Below are positions 39,202-53,859 of a DNA stretch of 64,000 bases, one piece after another. The DNA is from Erwinia oleae (lineage in GTDB: Bacteria > Pseudomonadota > Gammaproteobacteria > Enterobacterales > Enterobacteriaceae). The translations under genes were made by a program, and so were the position numbers. The notes beneath the pieces are model-generated. The model was not told the DNA's origin. It ran no database searches and worked only from the letters and a program-made list of their open reading frames with translations. The DNA is taken from contig NZ_JNVB01000001.1 of assembly GCF_000770305.1 (NCBI RefSeq), positions 109,966 through 173,965 on the forward strand, read 5' to 3'. Every line of letters begins with the position of its first letter. Position 1 is the first letter of the stretch.

Positions 39202-40218
39202 ATGGCTTATTGGGTGGTACTTTTTATTCTTTTTATCAGCACCCTTGCGCGTAATAATTATTTAATTGCTTTAGTTTTAGTTGCTTTATTTGTTATGGCG
39301 GGTTTCATTGCTCCAGAGGTAAGTCATGATTTCCAAAACTATTATAACGGATATTATTTAGCTCAACCCAGATATTTTCCTGAACCAATATCCAGTTTAA
39401 TATTTAGTGGCGCTCAGCATTTTTCGTTGCCTATAGCAGTTAGTTTTATAATTTTGGCTTTTTTGGCGACGGTTCTAAAGATTAAAGCTCTGCGACGATT
39501 ATCATTGCCTGTTAGTCTCTTTTTCTTAGTGTATTTTGGAAAGCTATTTTTACTTTTAGACCTGACGCAAGTGCGAGCGGCTGTTGCTGTATCTGTATGC
39601 CTTTTGTCATTCGATGCTTATATAAAAAATAAAAAAGTAATGGCATTCATATATATAATACTTGCATTTTTTTTTCATCTAAGCTCAATAATGTTTATCG
39701 TCATATTTTTTGTTAATCGAAAAAAGCCGAATGCGACATTCTGGCTTGTTGCATTATTATGCGGGTTAGGGTTTTCTTTTATTAATATTAAGTATTATCT
39801 TTATATTTCAATGATATACTTACATTTACCTCTTAACTACCTGACTTATATTGATAACGCTAATAATTCAACTGTTAATCCCTTAAACGTATTAGCAGTT
39901 CTTAACGTGGCTATTTTTGTTACCTATTGTTTTTTCAAGAAGGCATTTATTGATTCCAAAATGAATGTGGCTTTTAAACTTTACGGTATTTCCATTATTT
40001 CATTTTACGTATTTATTGATTTTCCTGTGTTGAGTTTCAGGATAAGCGAATTTTTCTTAATTTATCAGGTTGTTCTGTTAGCCAATACCATAAAGTTTGT
40101 CAGAAGCGATCAACGATGGATATATAGTTCAGTTTTGTTTGTCTTTTCTGCTTTGCAATTATATTTGACTTACAACAAGGCAGCCATTATTGAACCATAT
40201 CGTTTGCTCTCGTTTTGA
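39202..40218 (+). CDS. wzy: Wzy-like O-antigen polymerase (EpsG-type membrane protein)
   Basis: A 338-residue polytopic membrane protein with about 9-10 hydrophobic segments; two-thirds of it is strongly hydrophobic. VSHDFQNYYNGYY and DLTQVRAAVAVSVCLLSFDA fit EpsG-type polymerases. I chose the ATG at 39202; the frame opens at a TTG at 39187, which lacks a ribosome site. As the only such protein in the O-antigen locus, it is the best Wzy candidate. It should polymerise O units in the periplasm before ligation to lipid A-core. Confidence 0.75.
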   Translation: MAYWVVLFILFISTLARNNYLIALVLVALFVMAGFIAPEVSHDFQNYYNGYYLAQPRYFPEPISSLIFSGAQHFSLPIAVSFIILAFLATVLKIKALRRLSLPVSLFFLVYFGKLFLLLDLTQVRAAVAVSVCLLSFDAYIKNKKVMAFIYIILAFFFHLSSIMFIVIFFVNRKKPNATFWLVALLCGLGFSFINIKYYLYISMIYLHLPLNYLTYIDNANNSTVNPLNVLAVLNVAIFVTYCFFKKAFIDSKMNVAFKLYGISIISFYVFIDFPVLSFRISEFFLIYQVVLLANTIKFVRSDQRWIYSSVLFVFSALQLYLTYNKAAIIEPYRLLSF

Positions 40219-40302
40219 CAGAATTAGTGTGATTAGCGATTTCATTGAAATACTTCAACAGATCGTATTGTCAGATAGAGTAATATTAAAATTATTACTA
40301 AT

Positions 40303-40321
40303 CCGCGAACTTAGCTCGCGG
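40303..40321 (+). promoter_or_regulatory. Hairpin in the gnd leader
   Basis: CCGCGA (40303-40308) pairs with TCGCGG (40316-40321) around a 7-base loop, 24 bp before the gnd start and just upstream of its ribosome site AGGAG. Its role is unknown. The gnd mRNA leader is a known site of growth-rate control in E. coli, so a structural role is possible. Confidence 0.35.
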
Positions 40322-40345
40322 TGATACACCAGACAGGAGTATATA

Positions 40346-41752
40346 ATGTCCAAGCAACAGATCGGCGTCATCGGTATGGCAGTCATGGGGCGCAACCTGG
40401 CGCTCAACATCGAGAGCCGTGGTTATACTGTTTCCGTCTTTAACCGTTCCCGCGAAAAAACTGAAGAAGTTGTCGCGCAGAATGCGGGAAAAAAACTCGT
40501 TCCTTATTATACAGTACAGGAATTTATTGAGTCTCTCGAAACGCCACGGCGTATCCTGTTAATGGTAAAAGCGGGCACTGGTACTGACGCAGCAATCGAT
40601 TCCCTCAAACCCTACCTTGATAAAGGCGACATCATTATCGACGGGGGTAACACTTTCTATCATGACACAATTCGCCGTAATCGGGAACTTTCGGAAGAGG
40701 GTTTCAACTTCATCGGTACGGGCGTCTCAGGTGGAGAAGAGGGGGCTTTGAAAGGGCCTTCAATAATGCCTGGTGGTCAAAAGGATGCTTATGAACTGGT
40801 TGCACCTATTTTGACAAAAATTGCCGCTGTTGCAGAGGATGGCGAACCTTGCGTGTCATATATAGGTCCGGACGGAGCAGGACACTATGTCAAAATGGTT
40901 CATAATGGTATCGAATACGGAGATATGCAGTTAATTTCAGAAAGCTATGCTCTGCTTAAAGGCGGTCTGAATCTTTCAAATGAAGAGTTGGCACAGACTT
41001 TTACCGAGTGGAATAGTGGCGAGTTAAGTAGCTACTTAATCGATATCACTAAAGATATTTTTAATAAAAAGGATGAAGACGGTAAATATCTGGTTGACGT
41101 TATTCTGGATGAAGCCGCTAATAAAGGAACAGGAAAATGGACTAGCCAGAGTTCCCTTGATCTTGGCGAGCCGCTATCTTTAATCACTGAATCTGTTTTT
41201 GCACGCTATATCTCATCTCTGAAAGACCAGCGTGTCGCCGCTTCAAAAGTATTGAGCGGTCCACAATCCAAACCCGCAGATGATAAGAAAGAGTTTATTG
41301 AAAAAGTACGCCGTGCGCTCTATCTGGGTAAAATTGTTTCCTATGCACAGGGCTTCTCTCAATTACGTGCGGCTTCTGATGAAAACAACTGGGATCTCAA
41401 TTACGGTGAGATCGCGAAAATTTTCCGCGCAGGTTGTATCATTCGTGCTCAGTTTCTACAAAAAATCACCAATGCTTACGTAGAAAATTCGGGCATTGCA
41501 AACCTTTTGCTGGCACCATACTTTAAGCAAATCGCTGACAACTATCAGCAGGCGCTACGCGATGTAGTGGCTTATGCCGTGCAAAATGGTATTCCGGTTC
41601 CGACGTTCTCTGCTGCAATCGCCTATTACGATAGCTATCGTTCAGAAAAACTGCCAGCAAACTTAATACAGGCTCAGCGTGATTATTTTGGTGCGCATAC
41701 ATATAAACGTACCGATAAAGAAGGTGTATTTCACACTGACTGGATGAATTAA
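40346..41752 (+). CDS. gnd: 6-phosphogluconate dehydrogenase
   Basis: A 468-residue decarboxylating dehydrogenase. The NADP-binding motif is [20 protein letters not shown], the catalytic regions are [20 protein letters not shown] and [18 protein letters not shown], and the C-terminus is [16 protein letters not shown]. It makes ribulose-5-phosphate and NADPH in the oxidative pentose phosphate pathway. gnd usually marks the right border of O-antigen loci and is exchanged with them. Here it is internal, since polysaccharide genes follow. It has its own terminator. Confidence 0.97.
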   Translation: MSKQQIGVIGMAVMGRNLALNIESRGYTVSVFNRSREKTEEVVAQNAGKKLVPYYTVQEFIESLETPRRILLMVKAGTGTDAAIDSLKPYLDKGDIIIDGGNTFYHDTIRRNRELSEEGFNFIGTGVSGGEEGALKGPSIMPGGQKDAYELVAPILTKIAAVAEDGEPCVSYIGPDGAGHYVKMVHNGIEYGDMQLISESYALLKGGLNLSNEELAQTFTEWNSGELSSYLIDITKDIFNKKDEDGKYLVDVILDEAANKGTGKWTSQSSLDLGEPLSLITESVFARYISSLKDQRVAASKVLSGPQSKPADDKKEFIEKVRRALYLGKIVSYAQGFSQLRAASDENNWDLNYGEIAKIFRAGCIIRAQFLQKITNAYVENSGIANLLLAPYFKQIADNYQQALRDVVAYAVQNGIPVPTFSAAIAYYDSYRSEKLPANLIQAQRDYFGAHTYKRTDKEGVFHTDWMN

Positions 41753-41773
41753 TCGTTTTCGTTTTATCTGTAT

Positions 41774-41802
41774 AAAACCCGGAAATTTTTCCGGGTTTTT
41801 TA
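41774..41802 (+). terminator. Rho-independent terminator after gnd
   Basis: AAAACCCGG (41774-41782) pairs with CCGGGTTTT (41791-41799) around an A/T loop, followed by T. It should end gnd transcription before the ATP-grasp gene. Confidence 0.87.
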
Positions 41803-41999
41803 TTAGTTACGTGTTTTTAGCAATAATTATTATACTGCATTAAGCTGATGTGCCGCCGATGATAATTGTTGGAGGTAACCCGAGAAGGTTATATGGCTTG
41901 AGGAAAACTTCACCTGTTATTAATGAGAATATTGCATTAGTGAGATTCTAAAATCAGATTCCACAATCTAAACTCCAACTCTTCAGAAGAATTCTTGAA

Positions 42000-42899
42000 A
42001 TGAAACGTCTAATTAAAAAATTGATCCCTGATTCAATTCATTCACTTTATCGTTATTATTTTCATCATGGTGTTCTTCCCAATATAATTCACCCGAAAAA
42101 ATTTAATGAAAAAATTGCTTTAAGAATGCGTAGGCCTAAGCAGTTTTATGCATTATTGGCTGATAAATTAGCTGTCCGTGAATATATTAAAAACCGTATT
42201 GGTACGGATTATTTAATCCCTCTATTGTGGCAAGGCGATAAACTCACCATAAATGACTGGAACCACTTTCCTGAATCATTTGTTATTAAAGCTAATCATG
42301 CCAGTGGAACAAATTTAATTGTTACATCGAAAGCTGAACATGCCTTTAGCGATGTTTTATCGTTGACTAATAGCTGGCTTGAAATGGATTTCAGTCGAAT
42401 AAATTTCGAAAAACATTATAAATATATAAAGCCTAGTCTTATGGTTGAACAACTACTTGTTTCTGATGACGGCAAAATTCCATATGATTATAAGGTGCAC
42501 TGTTTTAATTCTAAGCAAGGATCTAAATTTTTCATCCAGGTTGATTATGACAGGTTTGAAGATAATGGCGATGCGCATACTCGTGATTTTTTCGATGAGG
42601 ACTGGAATTTTATACCTTTTACCCTGGATCACCCCAATTCCACGATACCTGCTGAAAAACCAAATAAACTTGATGAGTTATTATCACTGTCAAAGAAACT
42701 CAGCGAAGGATTAGCCTATGTGCGCATTGATTGGTATATTGTTAACAATAAGCCTCTGTTCGGTGAGATAACTTTGACCCATGGCTGTGCAGGTGAAACC
42801 TTTAATCCGGAAAAGTATAATGATATATGGGGAGAGCTTTGGAATGACGACTATGAGGAAAAATATAATGAAAATAAATCTTCTGAACAGGCTTCGTGA
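42000..42899 (+). CDS. TupA-like ATP-grasp protein in the O-antigen locus
   Basis: A 299-residue protein with the ATPgrasp_TupA pattern: KLIPDSIHSLYRYYFHHGV and HPKKFNEKIALRM at the N-terminus, DKLAVREYIKNRIG, ESFVIKANHASGTN in the nucleotide region, and YVRIDWYIVNNKPLFGEITL near the metal/ATP site. TupA of Bacillus acts in teichuronopeptide synthesis, so family members are thought to form amide links using ATP. An amino-acid or similar decoration of the polymer is possible here; a transferase role is also possible. It is AT-rich, lies after the gnd terminator and ends right at the wzx start. Confidence 0.7.
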   Translation: MKRLIKKLIPDSIHSLYRYYFHHGVLPNIIHPKKFNEKIALRMRRPKQFYALLADKLAVREYIKNRIGTDYLIPLLWQGDKLTINDWNHFPESFVIKANHASGTNLIVTSKAEHAFSDVLSLTNSWLEMDFSRINFEKHYKYIKPSLMVEQLLVSDDGKIPYDYKVHCFNSKQGSKFFIQVDYDRFEDNGDAHTRDFFDEDWNFIPFTLDHPNSTIPAEKPNKLDELLSLSKKLSEGLAYVRIDWYIVNNKPLFGEITLTHGCAGETFNPEKYNDIWGELWNDDYEEKYNENKSSEQAS

Positions 42900-44126
42900 A
42901 TGTTAAAGTTTTTCAATAAAGAGTTTCTCAGTAATTTTATCGGATTATCATCGATAAATATTATTGGAATGTTGATTCCTATCATAACAATGCCTTACCT
43001 TTCCCGGGTACTTGGTGTAAATGGATATGGTACAGTTTTACTTTTTAGTACACTGTCTATATTTATGCTTATTATCATAGACTACAGTACAAATATTACA
43101 GGGGTGAGAGACGCTGCTGAAAAAAAAGGCGATAAAGAGGCACTGAACTATGTTTACTCAAGGTATCAACGGATTCGTTTTTTATTAACTCTGCTTTTTA
43201 TTCCTTTATCCCTTATATATTGTCATTTTTTTATTCCTGGCTTTAGTTTGCTTTTTTATTTCGAAGTGATGGTGGCTTCGGCGGTTGGATATTATTTGTC
43301 AGCGCCATGGTTCCATCAAGGTACGTCCACACTGAAATTCTTTTCCCTTGTAACAGTCGCAACACGAATTTTACAGTTATTACTGATTTTTGTATTTGTT
43401 AAGGATCATGATTCAGTGTCATCGGCTGTCAGGTTAAATGCATATGCTTTCCTGATAGCTGGCGTTATAATGTATATCTATCGACTTCATCGGATCAAAG
43501 TTAAAAAAATAAGTAATACGAACTCTATAGGTAAAGATTTTAAAGAAGGCCTTGATGCATTTATAGGCGAGTTTGCACCGAATCTCTATAGTAATATACC
43601 GCCTTTGGTTATTGGTGCAATTGTTAGTCCAATGGTTTTTGCCTGTTATTCAATTGCATTGAGGATTATAAACATTGCGGGAAGTTTTCAGGCTATCGCA
43701 GCGAAATCCGTGTATCCTATGGTCGTAAAAGGAAAGTCTACGTTGAAGGCTTTGTTGTTAATAAATTTATCGCTTTCAGCAATTCCTTTTATAGCTATTA
43801 TTCTCTTCAGAAAAGAAATTATCTATCTGTTTTTAGGCCAGGGATATGAATTGGCCCAAAAATATTTACTGTTGTGTTCGCCAGGTATTGTTTTATATTC
43901 AATTCTGTGCTCGTTTTCCTATGGTTTTTTCTTGCCGCAAAGGCTGGATACACATTTTAAAAGAATTTCAATAATATCTTCAATTCTTCCCGCTGTAGTT
44001 TGCTACCCTTTAATTCAAATTTACCATGCTTATGGTGCAATTTTGATGCTCTTAATGGCAAGGCTACTATTTGCATCTCTATTCGCATACTATTATTTTA
44101 AATTAAAAAAGGGCTCTGCGATCTGA
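42900..44126 (+). CDS. wzx: Wzx O-antigen flippase
   Basis: A 408-residue MOP-family membrane protein with about 12 helices. The N-terminus has NFIGLSSINIIGMLIPIITM and the segment MPYLSRVLGVNGYGTVLLFS, both typical of Wzx. It should flip the lipid-linked O unit across the inner membrane. It is the second flippase of the window; the first (amsL) belongs to the exopolysaccharide operon. Its ATG follows the ATP-grasp stop directly, so the two are co-translated. The placement on the far side of gnd from the other O-antigen genes is unusual. Confidence 0.85.
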   Translation: MLKFFNKEFLSNFIGLSSINIIGMLIPIITMPYLSRVLGVNGYGTVLLFSTLSIFMLIIIDYSTNITGVRDAAEKKGDKEALNYVYSRYQRIRFLLTLLFIPLSLIYCHFFIPGFSLLFYFEVMVASAVGYYLSAPWFHQGTSTLKFFSLVTVATRILQLLLIFVFVKDHDSVSSAVRLNAYAFLIAGVIMYIYRLHRIKVKKISNTNSIGKDFKEGLDAFIGEFAPNLYSNIPPLVIGAIVSPMVFACYSIALRIINIAGSFQAIAAKSVYPMVVKGKSTLKALLLINLSLSAIPFIAIILFRKEIIYLFLGQGYELAQKYLLLCSPGIVLYSILCSFSYGFFLPQRLDTHFKRISIISSILPAVVCYPLIQIYHAYGAILMLLMARLLFASLFAYYYFKLKKGSAI

Positions 44127-44531
44127 AGCACTCCTATTACAAGCTGAATGTGATTTTTTATAATACGCAATGCTATAAATAATGCTGCGTAGGAAGTTAC
44201 TCAGAAGTGCGTCTTCATGATCCAGCAAATATCAGGCTATAAGGTAGTGTACTGTGTGATAAGAAGAGTATGTCATCTTTGAATCTTAAGCCTTTCTGAA
44301 AATGGCACTATCTTATTGTATGTAAACCCCTATAAGTAAAAGGTTTATATAATAAAATTGTTATCTTTAACGGACCTTCTCTGATGCCTGCCGGTTTTAA
44401 CAGTGGCGGATTTGAATTATATTTCGGACTCCATGCAAAAATCAGTCATTAGATTGGTAGCAATTCTCATGCGTCCAGGTAAACTATCGTTCATGGTATG
44501 CATTCTCTTATAACATGTTGTTAAGGTTTAT
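44127..44531 (+). promoter_or_regulatory. Gene-free, AT-rich spacer upstream of wzzB
   Basis: The 405 bp hold no convincing gene; the longest ATG frame seen encodes about 22 residues. A degenerate JUMPstart-like stretch (CATT..TTGGTAGCAA..CCAGG, 44447-44479) lacks the ops core. The wzzB promoter is expected here, but no clear hexamer pair stands out. ugd, which sits between gnd and wzz in E. coli, is absent. Confidence 0.5.
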
Positions 44532-45539
44532 ATGATACAGGATAATAATAACAGCAGTACCGCTCGCTACAGTGAACCTGAGCAGGTCGATCTGATTGAT
44601 TTGGGTATACAGATCTGGCATGGAAAGCTCACTGTTATCGTGTGCATGATTGTGGCTATTTTACTCGCAACGAGTTATTTATTTTTCGCTAAAGAAAAAT
44701 GGACATCAACGGCGCTGATTACTCAGCCTGATTCTGGTCAGGTCTCCAGTTACGCTAATGCTATGAACATTCTGTATGATACTAACGCGCCGACAATTAC
44801 GACTATTCAGCAGAATCTTATTTCACATTTTAACTCGTCTTTCTCGGCGTTATCAGAAAAACTGGACAATCAGGAAAAACCAGAAAGACTTAATGTAGAA
44901 GCTGCAATTAAAGGGCAGAATTTGCCTTTGCGTGTCTCATATGTTGCAAATTCTGCGGAACAAGCACAGAAAATTCTGGCGCAGTATATTCAGCAGATTG
45001 ATGACGACGTGGTAAACGCGGTTAAAGCAGATCTTGATTCCAGCATCATTTCTCGCAAAAGCGAACTGGAACAATTGTTAGTGAGTAGTGAGAAAGTGGC
45101 TACCGAGCAGAAAGCGCTGCGCATTGCGCAGATTGCTCAGGCGCTGACAATAGCCGAACAGGCTAAAATCAAAACTCCGCAGGTCCAACAGGCAGAGCAG
45201 GTATCCCAGGACACAATGTTCATGCTGGGGAGCGATGCGTTATCATCAATGGTGAAAAACGAGGCGACTCGCCCACTTACCTTTCCGGATAGCTATTATC
45301 AGGTTCGCCAGCGGCTACTGGATGTCAATAATTTAGTGACGACCACCAACAGTAATAATAACTCGATAGTCACTAACTTTCATGCATACCGCTACGTGAT
45401 GAAGCCAACATTGCCGTTCCGTCGCGATAGTCCAAAGCGCGCTGTAACGATGATGCTGGCTCTGCTATTAGGCGGTATTGTAGGCGGGGGAATTGTGCTC
45501 GGTCGCAATGCGCTGCTTAAGCACAAACAGAAAGTATAA
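44532..45539 (+). CDS. wzzB: WzzB, O-antigen chain-length determinant
   Basis: A 335-residue polysaccharide co-polymerase. An N-terminal cytoplasmic stretch (EQVDLIDLGIQIWHGKL) leads to a membrane helix (about 37-54), then a periplasmic coiled-coil domain (about 60-290), then the proline-glycine motif KPTLPFRRDSPKRAV and a second helix (about 305-325). It sets the modal length of O antigen made by Wzy. It stands alone with its own upstream region and ends convergently with the his operon. Confidence 0.93.
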   Translation: MIQDNNNSSTARYSEPEQVDLIDLGIQIWHGKLTVIVCMIVAILLATSYLFFAKEKWTSTALITQPDSGQVSSYANAMNILYDTNAPTITTIQQNLISHFNSSFSALSEKLDNQEKPERLNVEAAIKGQNLPLRVSYVANSAEQAQKILAQYIQQIDDDVVNAVKADLDSSIISRKSELEQLLVSSEKVATEQKALRIAQIAQALTIAEQAKIKTPQVQQAEQVSQDTMFMLGSDALSSMVKNEATRPLTFPDSYYQVRQRLLDVNNLVTTTNSNNNSIVTNFHAYRYVMKPTLPFRRDSPKRAVTMMLALLLGGIVGGGIVLGRNALLKHKQKV

Positions 45540-45550
45540 AATCGTTGGCA

Positions 45551-45588
45551 AAAAAAACGGGCGCCTGAGTTTACGGCGCCCGTTTTTT
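45551..45588. terminator. Bidirectional terminator between wzzB and hisI
   Basis: AAAAAACGGGCGCC pairs with GGCGCCCGTTTTTT around a 10-base loop, with A-runs before and T-runs after, so it serves both strands. It separates the convergent wzzB and his transcripts. Confidence 0.92.
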
Positions 45589-45596
45589 GCATTAAT

Positions 45597-46201
45597 TTAC
45601 CTGTGCCTTTCCCGTAAATTCCCTATCACCGCACTCAAATCCAGTTCCTGATCCTGCAACAGCACCAGCAGATGATAAACCAGATCGGAAGCCTCGTTCT
45701 TCAACTCTTCCCGGTCATTTACCGTTGCGGCCAGTGCGGTTTCCACACCTTCTTCACCCACCTTCTGCGCGATGCGCTTGGTGCCGCTGGCATACAGGCT
45801 GGCGGTATATGAGCTTTCAGGATCGGCATGCTTGCGCTCTGCCAGTAGCTGCTCCAGTTTATAGAGAAACGTCCAGTCTGGGGCGGCAGGAGAGAAACAG
45901 CTTGATGTTCCAAGGTGACAGGTTGGCCCAAGCGGGTTTACCAGGATCAACAGCGTATCATTGTCACAGTCCGGCGTAATGCTGACCACGTTCAAAAAGT
46001 TTTCTGACGTTTCGCCCTTGGTCCACAGGCGCTGCTTCGTGCGCGACCAGAAGGTGACCTGACCGCTTGCCAGCGTTTTCTCCAGCGCGGCCGGGTTCAT
46101 ATAACCATGCATCAGCACTTCGCCCGAAACGGCGTGCTGAACGATAGCAGGCATCATGCCGTCGGTTTTTTTCCAGTCGAGCTGGTCTTGCTGTTGTTGT
46201 G

Positions 46202-46208
<7 letters not shown>
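45597..46208 (-). CDS. hisI: HisIE, phosphoribosyl-AMP cyclohydrolase / phosphoribosyl-ATP pyrophosphatase
   Basis: A 203-residue fusion. The N-terminal cyclohydrolase has [17 protein letters not shown] and the zinc-binding [18 protein letters not shown]. The C-terminal pyrophosphatase has [15 protein letters not shown]. It performs steps 2 and 3 of histidine synthesis. It is the last gene of the operon and overlaps hisF by 7 bp. Confidence 0.97.
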
Positions 46209-51749
<5,541 letters not shown>

Positions 51750-51752
51750 GGT

Positions 51753-52652
51753 CTACTCCATCATTTTTTCAATAGGCAGAACTAAAATTGAGCTGGCGCC
51801 CAAGGCTTTCAGCTTCTCCATGGTTTCCCAGAACAGCGTTTCGGTGCTGACCATGTGCATTGCCACGCGGCTCTTATCGCCCGCAAGCGGCAGGACGGTT
51901 GGGCGCTCGGCGCCCGGCAGCAGCGAAATGATGTCCTCCAACCGCTCGCTCGGCGCGTGCAGCATAATGTATTTTGACTCGCGCGCCTGGATCACGCCCT
52001 GAATGCGCGTCATCAGCTTGTCGATCAGCGCCTGCTTGGCGGCCGGCAGTTCACCGTCGCGCTGGATCAGGCAGGCTTTGGAGCGATAAATGACTTCGAC
52101 TTCGCGCAGGCCGTTGGCTTCCAGCGTGGCGCCGGTGGAGACCAGATCACAAATCGCGTCGGCCAGACCGGCACGCGGCGCCACTTCGACGGAGCCGTTA
52201 AGCAGGCAGGATTTAAAGGCAATGCCCTGTTTGTCGAGGTACTTTTTCAGCAGGTGAGGATAGGAGGTGGCGATACGGGCGTTCTGTAAACACTGCGGGC
52301 CGCTGTATTCATCGTCAACCGGCATTGCCAGCGACAGGCGGCAGCCGCCAAAATCGAGGCGTCGCAGGGTGAAGTAACGCGGATCTTCGCCCTGTGCGCG
52401 GCGCGTCAGCAGCTCCTCTTCCAGCACGTTCTCGCCGATAATGCCGAGATCAACCACGCCGTCCATAACCAGCCCCGGAATATCGTCGTCACGCACGCGC
52501 AGAATATCAATGGGCATGTTCTCGGCAAAGGCGATCAGCCGCTGTTGCTGAAGATTAATCTTAATACCGCAGCGGGCCAGCAGTTCGCGTGATTCGTCGC
52601 TTAAACGGCCTGATTTCTGCATAGCTATGCGTAAACGTGAGTTATCTAACAT
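51753..52652 (-). CDS. hisG: HisG, ATP phosphoribosyltransferase (long form)
   Basis: A 299-residue long-form His[20 protein letters not shown] at the N-terminus and a C-terminal regulatory ACT-like domain ending LPIEKMME. It commits ATP and PRPP to histidine synthesis and is feedback inhibited by histidine. It is the first structural gene, after the hisL attenuator. Confidence 0.97.
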   Translation of the reverse strand: MLDNSRLRIAMQKSGRLSDESRELLARCGIKINLQQQRLIAFAENMPIDILRVRDDDIPGLVMDGVVDLGIIGENVLEEELLTRRAQGEDPRYFTLRRLDFGGCRLSLAMPVDDEYSGPQCLQNARIATSYPHLLKKYLDKQGIAFKSCLLNGSVEVAPRAGLADAICDLVSTGATLEANGLREVEVIYRSKACLIQRDGELPAAKQALIDKLMTRIQGVIQARESKYIMLHAPSERLEDIISLLPGAERPTVLPLAGDKSRVAMHMVSTETLFWETMEKLKALGASSILVLPIEKMME

Positions 52653-52719
52653 CGGTGCTTATCCTCTTTTCCTGTCTGCTTCGACCAAATTTCGTTTGCG
52701 CTTCGTCCAAACCCGGCTC

Positions 52720-52754
52720 AAAAAAAAGCCCCCGGAAGGCGATCTTCCGGGGGC
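52720..52754 (-). terminator. his operon attenuator (terminator hairpin)
   Basis: On the minus strand GCCCCCGGAAG (52754-52744) pairs with CTTCCGGGGGC (52738-52728) around a 5-base loop, followed by eight T (52727-52720). It lies between hisL and hisG. A competing pairing region, CTGGAAGA with TCTTCCAG, lies just upstream (about 52779-52801). Stalling in the hisL histidine codons should favour the antiterminator and let the operon be read. Confidence 0.92.
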
Positions 52755-52815
52755 TTATCTTGCGTTCTGCACCGCTGGAAGATCAAATGTCTTCCAGCAC
52801 ACATCGCCTGAAAGA

Positions 52816-52863
52816 CTAGTCAGGATGATGGTGATGGCGGTGAGTAAACTGAACGCGTGTCAT
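52816..52863 (-). CDS. hisL: HisL, his operon leader peptide
   Basis: A 15-residue leader read as MTRVQFTHRHHHHPD and ending in TAG. The E. coli leader has seven consecutive histidines. Here there are five, and an arginine codon (CGC) splits the run as H-R-HHHH. Ribosome stalling at these codons when charged tRNA-His is short is the sensor for attenuation. It is too short for automatic gene calls. Confidence 0.93.
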   Translation of the reverse strand: MTRVQFTHRHHHHPD

Positions 52864-52904
52864 AAAATTCTCTTGGATGGATGTCTATTCATTCGGTAAC
52901 GATT

Positions 52905-52933
52905 AACCTAACCGGGATAACGGCCGCGCGCAA
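52905..52933 (-). promoter_or_regulatory. his operon promoter
   Basis: On the minus strand TTGCGC (52933-52928) and TAGGTT (52910-52905) are separated by exactly 17 bp. TAGGTT is also the -10 of the E. coli his promoter. The -10 lies about 41 bp before the hisL start. Confidence 0.75.
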
Positions 52934-53030
52934 CCCTTTTTTACCTGAAAAGCAACACAATGTGGATTGTCATCGACGTACGGCTGGCGTAGCGTAAACG
53001 GAAATTAACGGAATTATCAGGAGCCACGGC

Positions 53031-53858
53031 ATGAAAAGCGTTGCGATTGTTGGATTAGGATGGCTCGGCATGCCGCTGGGGCTTTCATTAACGGCACATG
53101 GCTGGCAGGTGAAAGGCACGAAAACGACCCCGGATGGCGTGGAGGCTGCACGCATGTGCGGCATAGAGAGCTGCCTGCTGGAACTGACACCGGCGCTGAT
53201 CTGCGAGCCGGACGACCTGGCGGCGCTGATGAATGTCGAAGCGCTGATTGTTACGCTGCCGGCCAGTCGTACGGCAGCGGGCGGCGAAAACTACCTGCTT
53301 GCCGTGCAGCAGATGGTAGACAGCGCGCTGGCTTATCATATTCCGCGTATCATTTTCACCAGTTCCACCTCGGTTTACGGCAACGGGTCGGGCGTGATGA
53401 AAGAGAACAGTCCGCTGGAGGCGACAACGGTGGCTGGCCGCACGCTGAAAGAGCTTGAGGAGTGGTTGCATCATCTGCCCGGCACCTCGGTGGATATCCT
53501 CCGACTCGGCGGCCTGGTGGGGCCGGATCGTCATCCGGGACGCTTCCTGGCGGGAAAAAGCGGGCTGAGTAATGGCGCGCACGGCGTCAATCTGGTGCAT
53601 CTGGAAGACGTGATCGATGCGATTACGCTGCTGTTGCAAACGCCAAAGGGCGGGCACATTTACAATCTGTGCGCGCCGGCACATCCGGCACGCCGCGATT
53701 TTTATCCTGCGGTTGCGCGGCAGCTTAACCTCGCACCGCCCACCTTTTTGCCAGACGAAAGCGGTGATAAAGGTAAAGTCATTGATGGAGGGAAAATTTG
53801 TCGCGAGCTGGGTTTCGAGTATCGCTATCCGGACCCGTCGGCGATGCCGTTGGGCTGA
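53031..53858 (+). CDS. yeeZ: YeeZ, NAD(P)-binding epimerase/dehydratase-like protein
   Basis: A 275-residue Rossmann protein: VAIVGLGWLGMPLGLSL at the N-terminus binds the nucleotide, and FTSSTSVYGNGSG resembles the Ser/Tyr site of extended short-chain dehydrogenases. The reaction is unknown. It is divergent from the his promoter, as in E. coli, but the yefM-yoeB toxin-antitoxin pair found there is absent. It ends 1 bp before puuB, which is convergent. Confidence 0.92.
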   Translation: MKSVAIVGLGWLGMPLGLSLTAHGWQVKGTKTTPDGVEAARMCGIESCLLELTPALICEPDDLAALMNVEALIVTLPASRTAAGGENYLLAVQQMVDSALAYHIPRIIFTSSTSVYGNGSGVMKENSPLEATTVAGRTLKELEEWLHHLPGTSVDILRLGGLVGPDRHPGRFLAGKSGLSNGAHGVNLVHLEDVIDAITLLLQTPKGGHIYNLCAPAHPARRDFYPAVARQLNLAPPTFLPDESGDKGKVIDGGKICRELGFEYRYPDPSAMPLG

Positions 53859-53859
53859 G

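Noticed and set aside
44384..44452. Short ATG frame (about 22 codons) in the wzx-wzz spacer
   Set aside because: No ribosome site and no resemblance to a known small protein.
52864..53030. yefM-yoeB toxin-antitoxin pair between hisL and yeeZ
   Set aside because: The 167 bp gap is too short and holds only the his promoter and the yeeZ upstream region.
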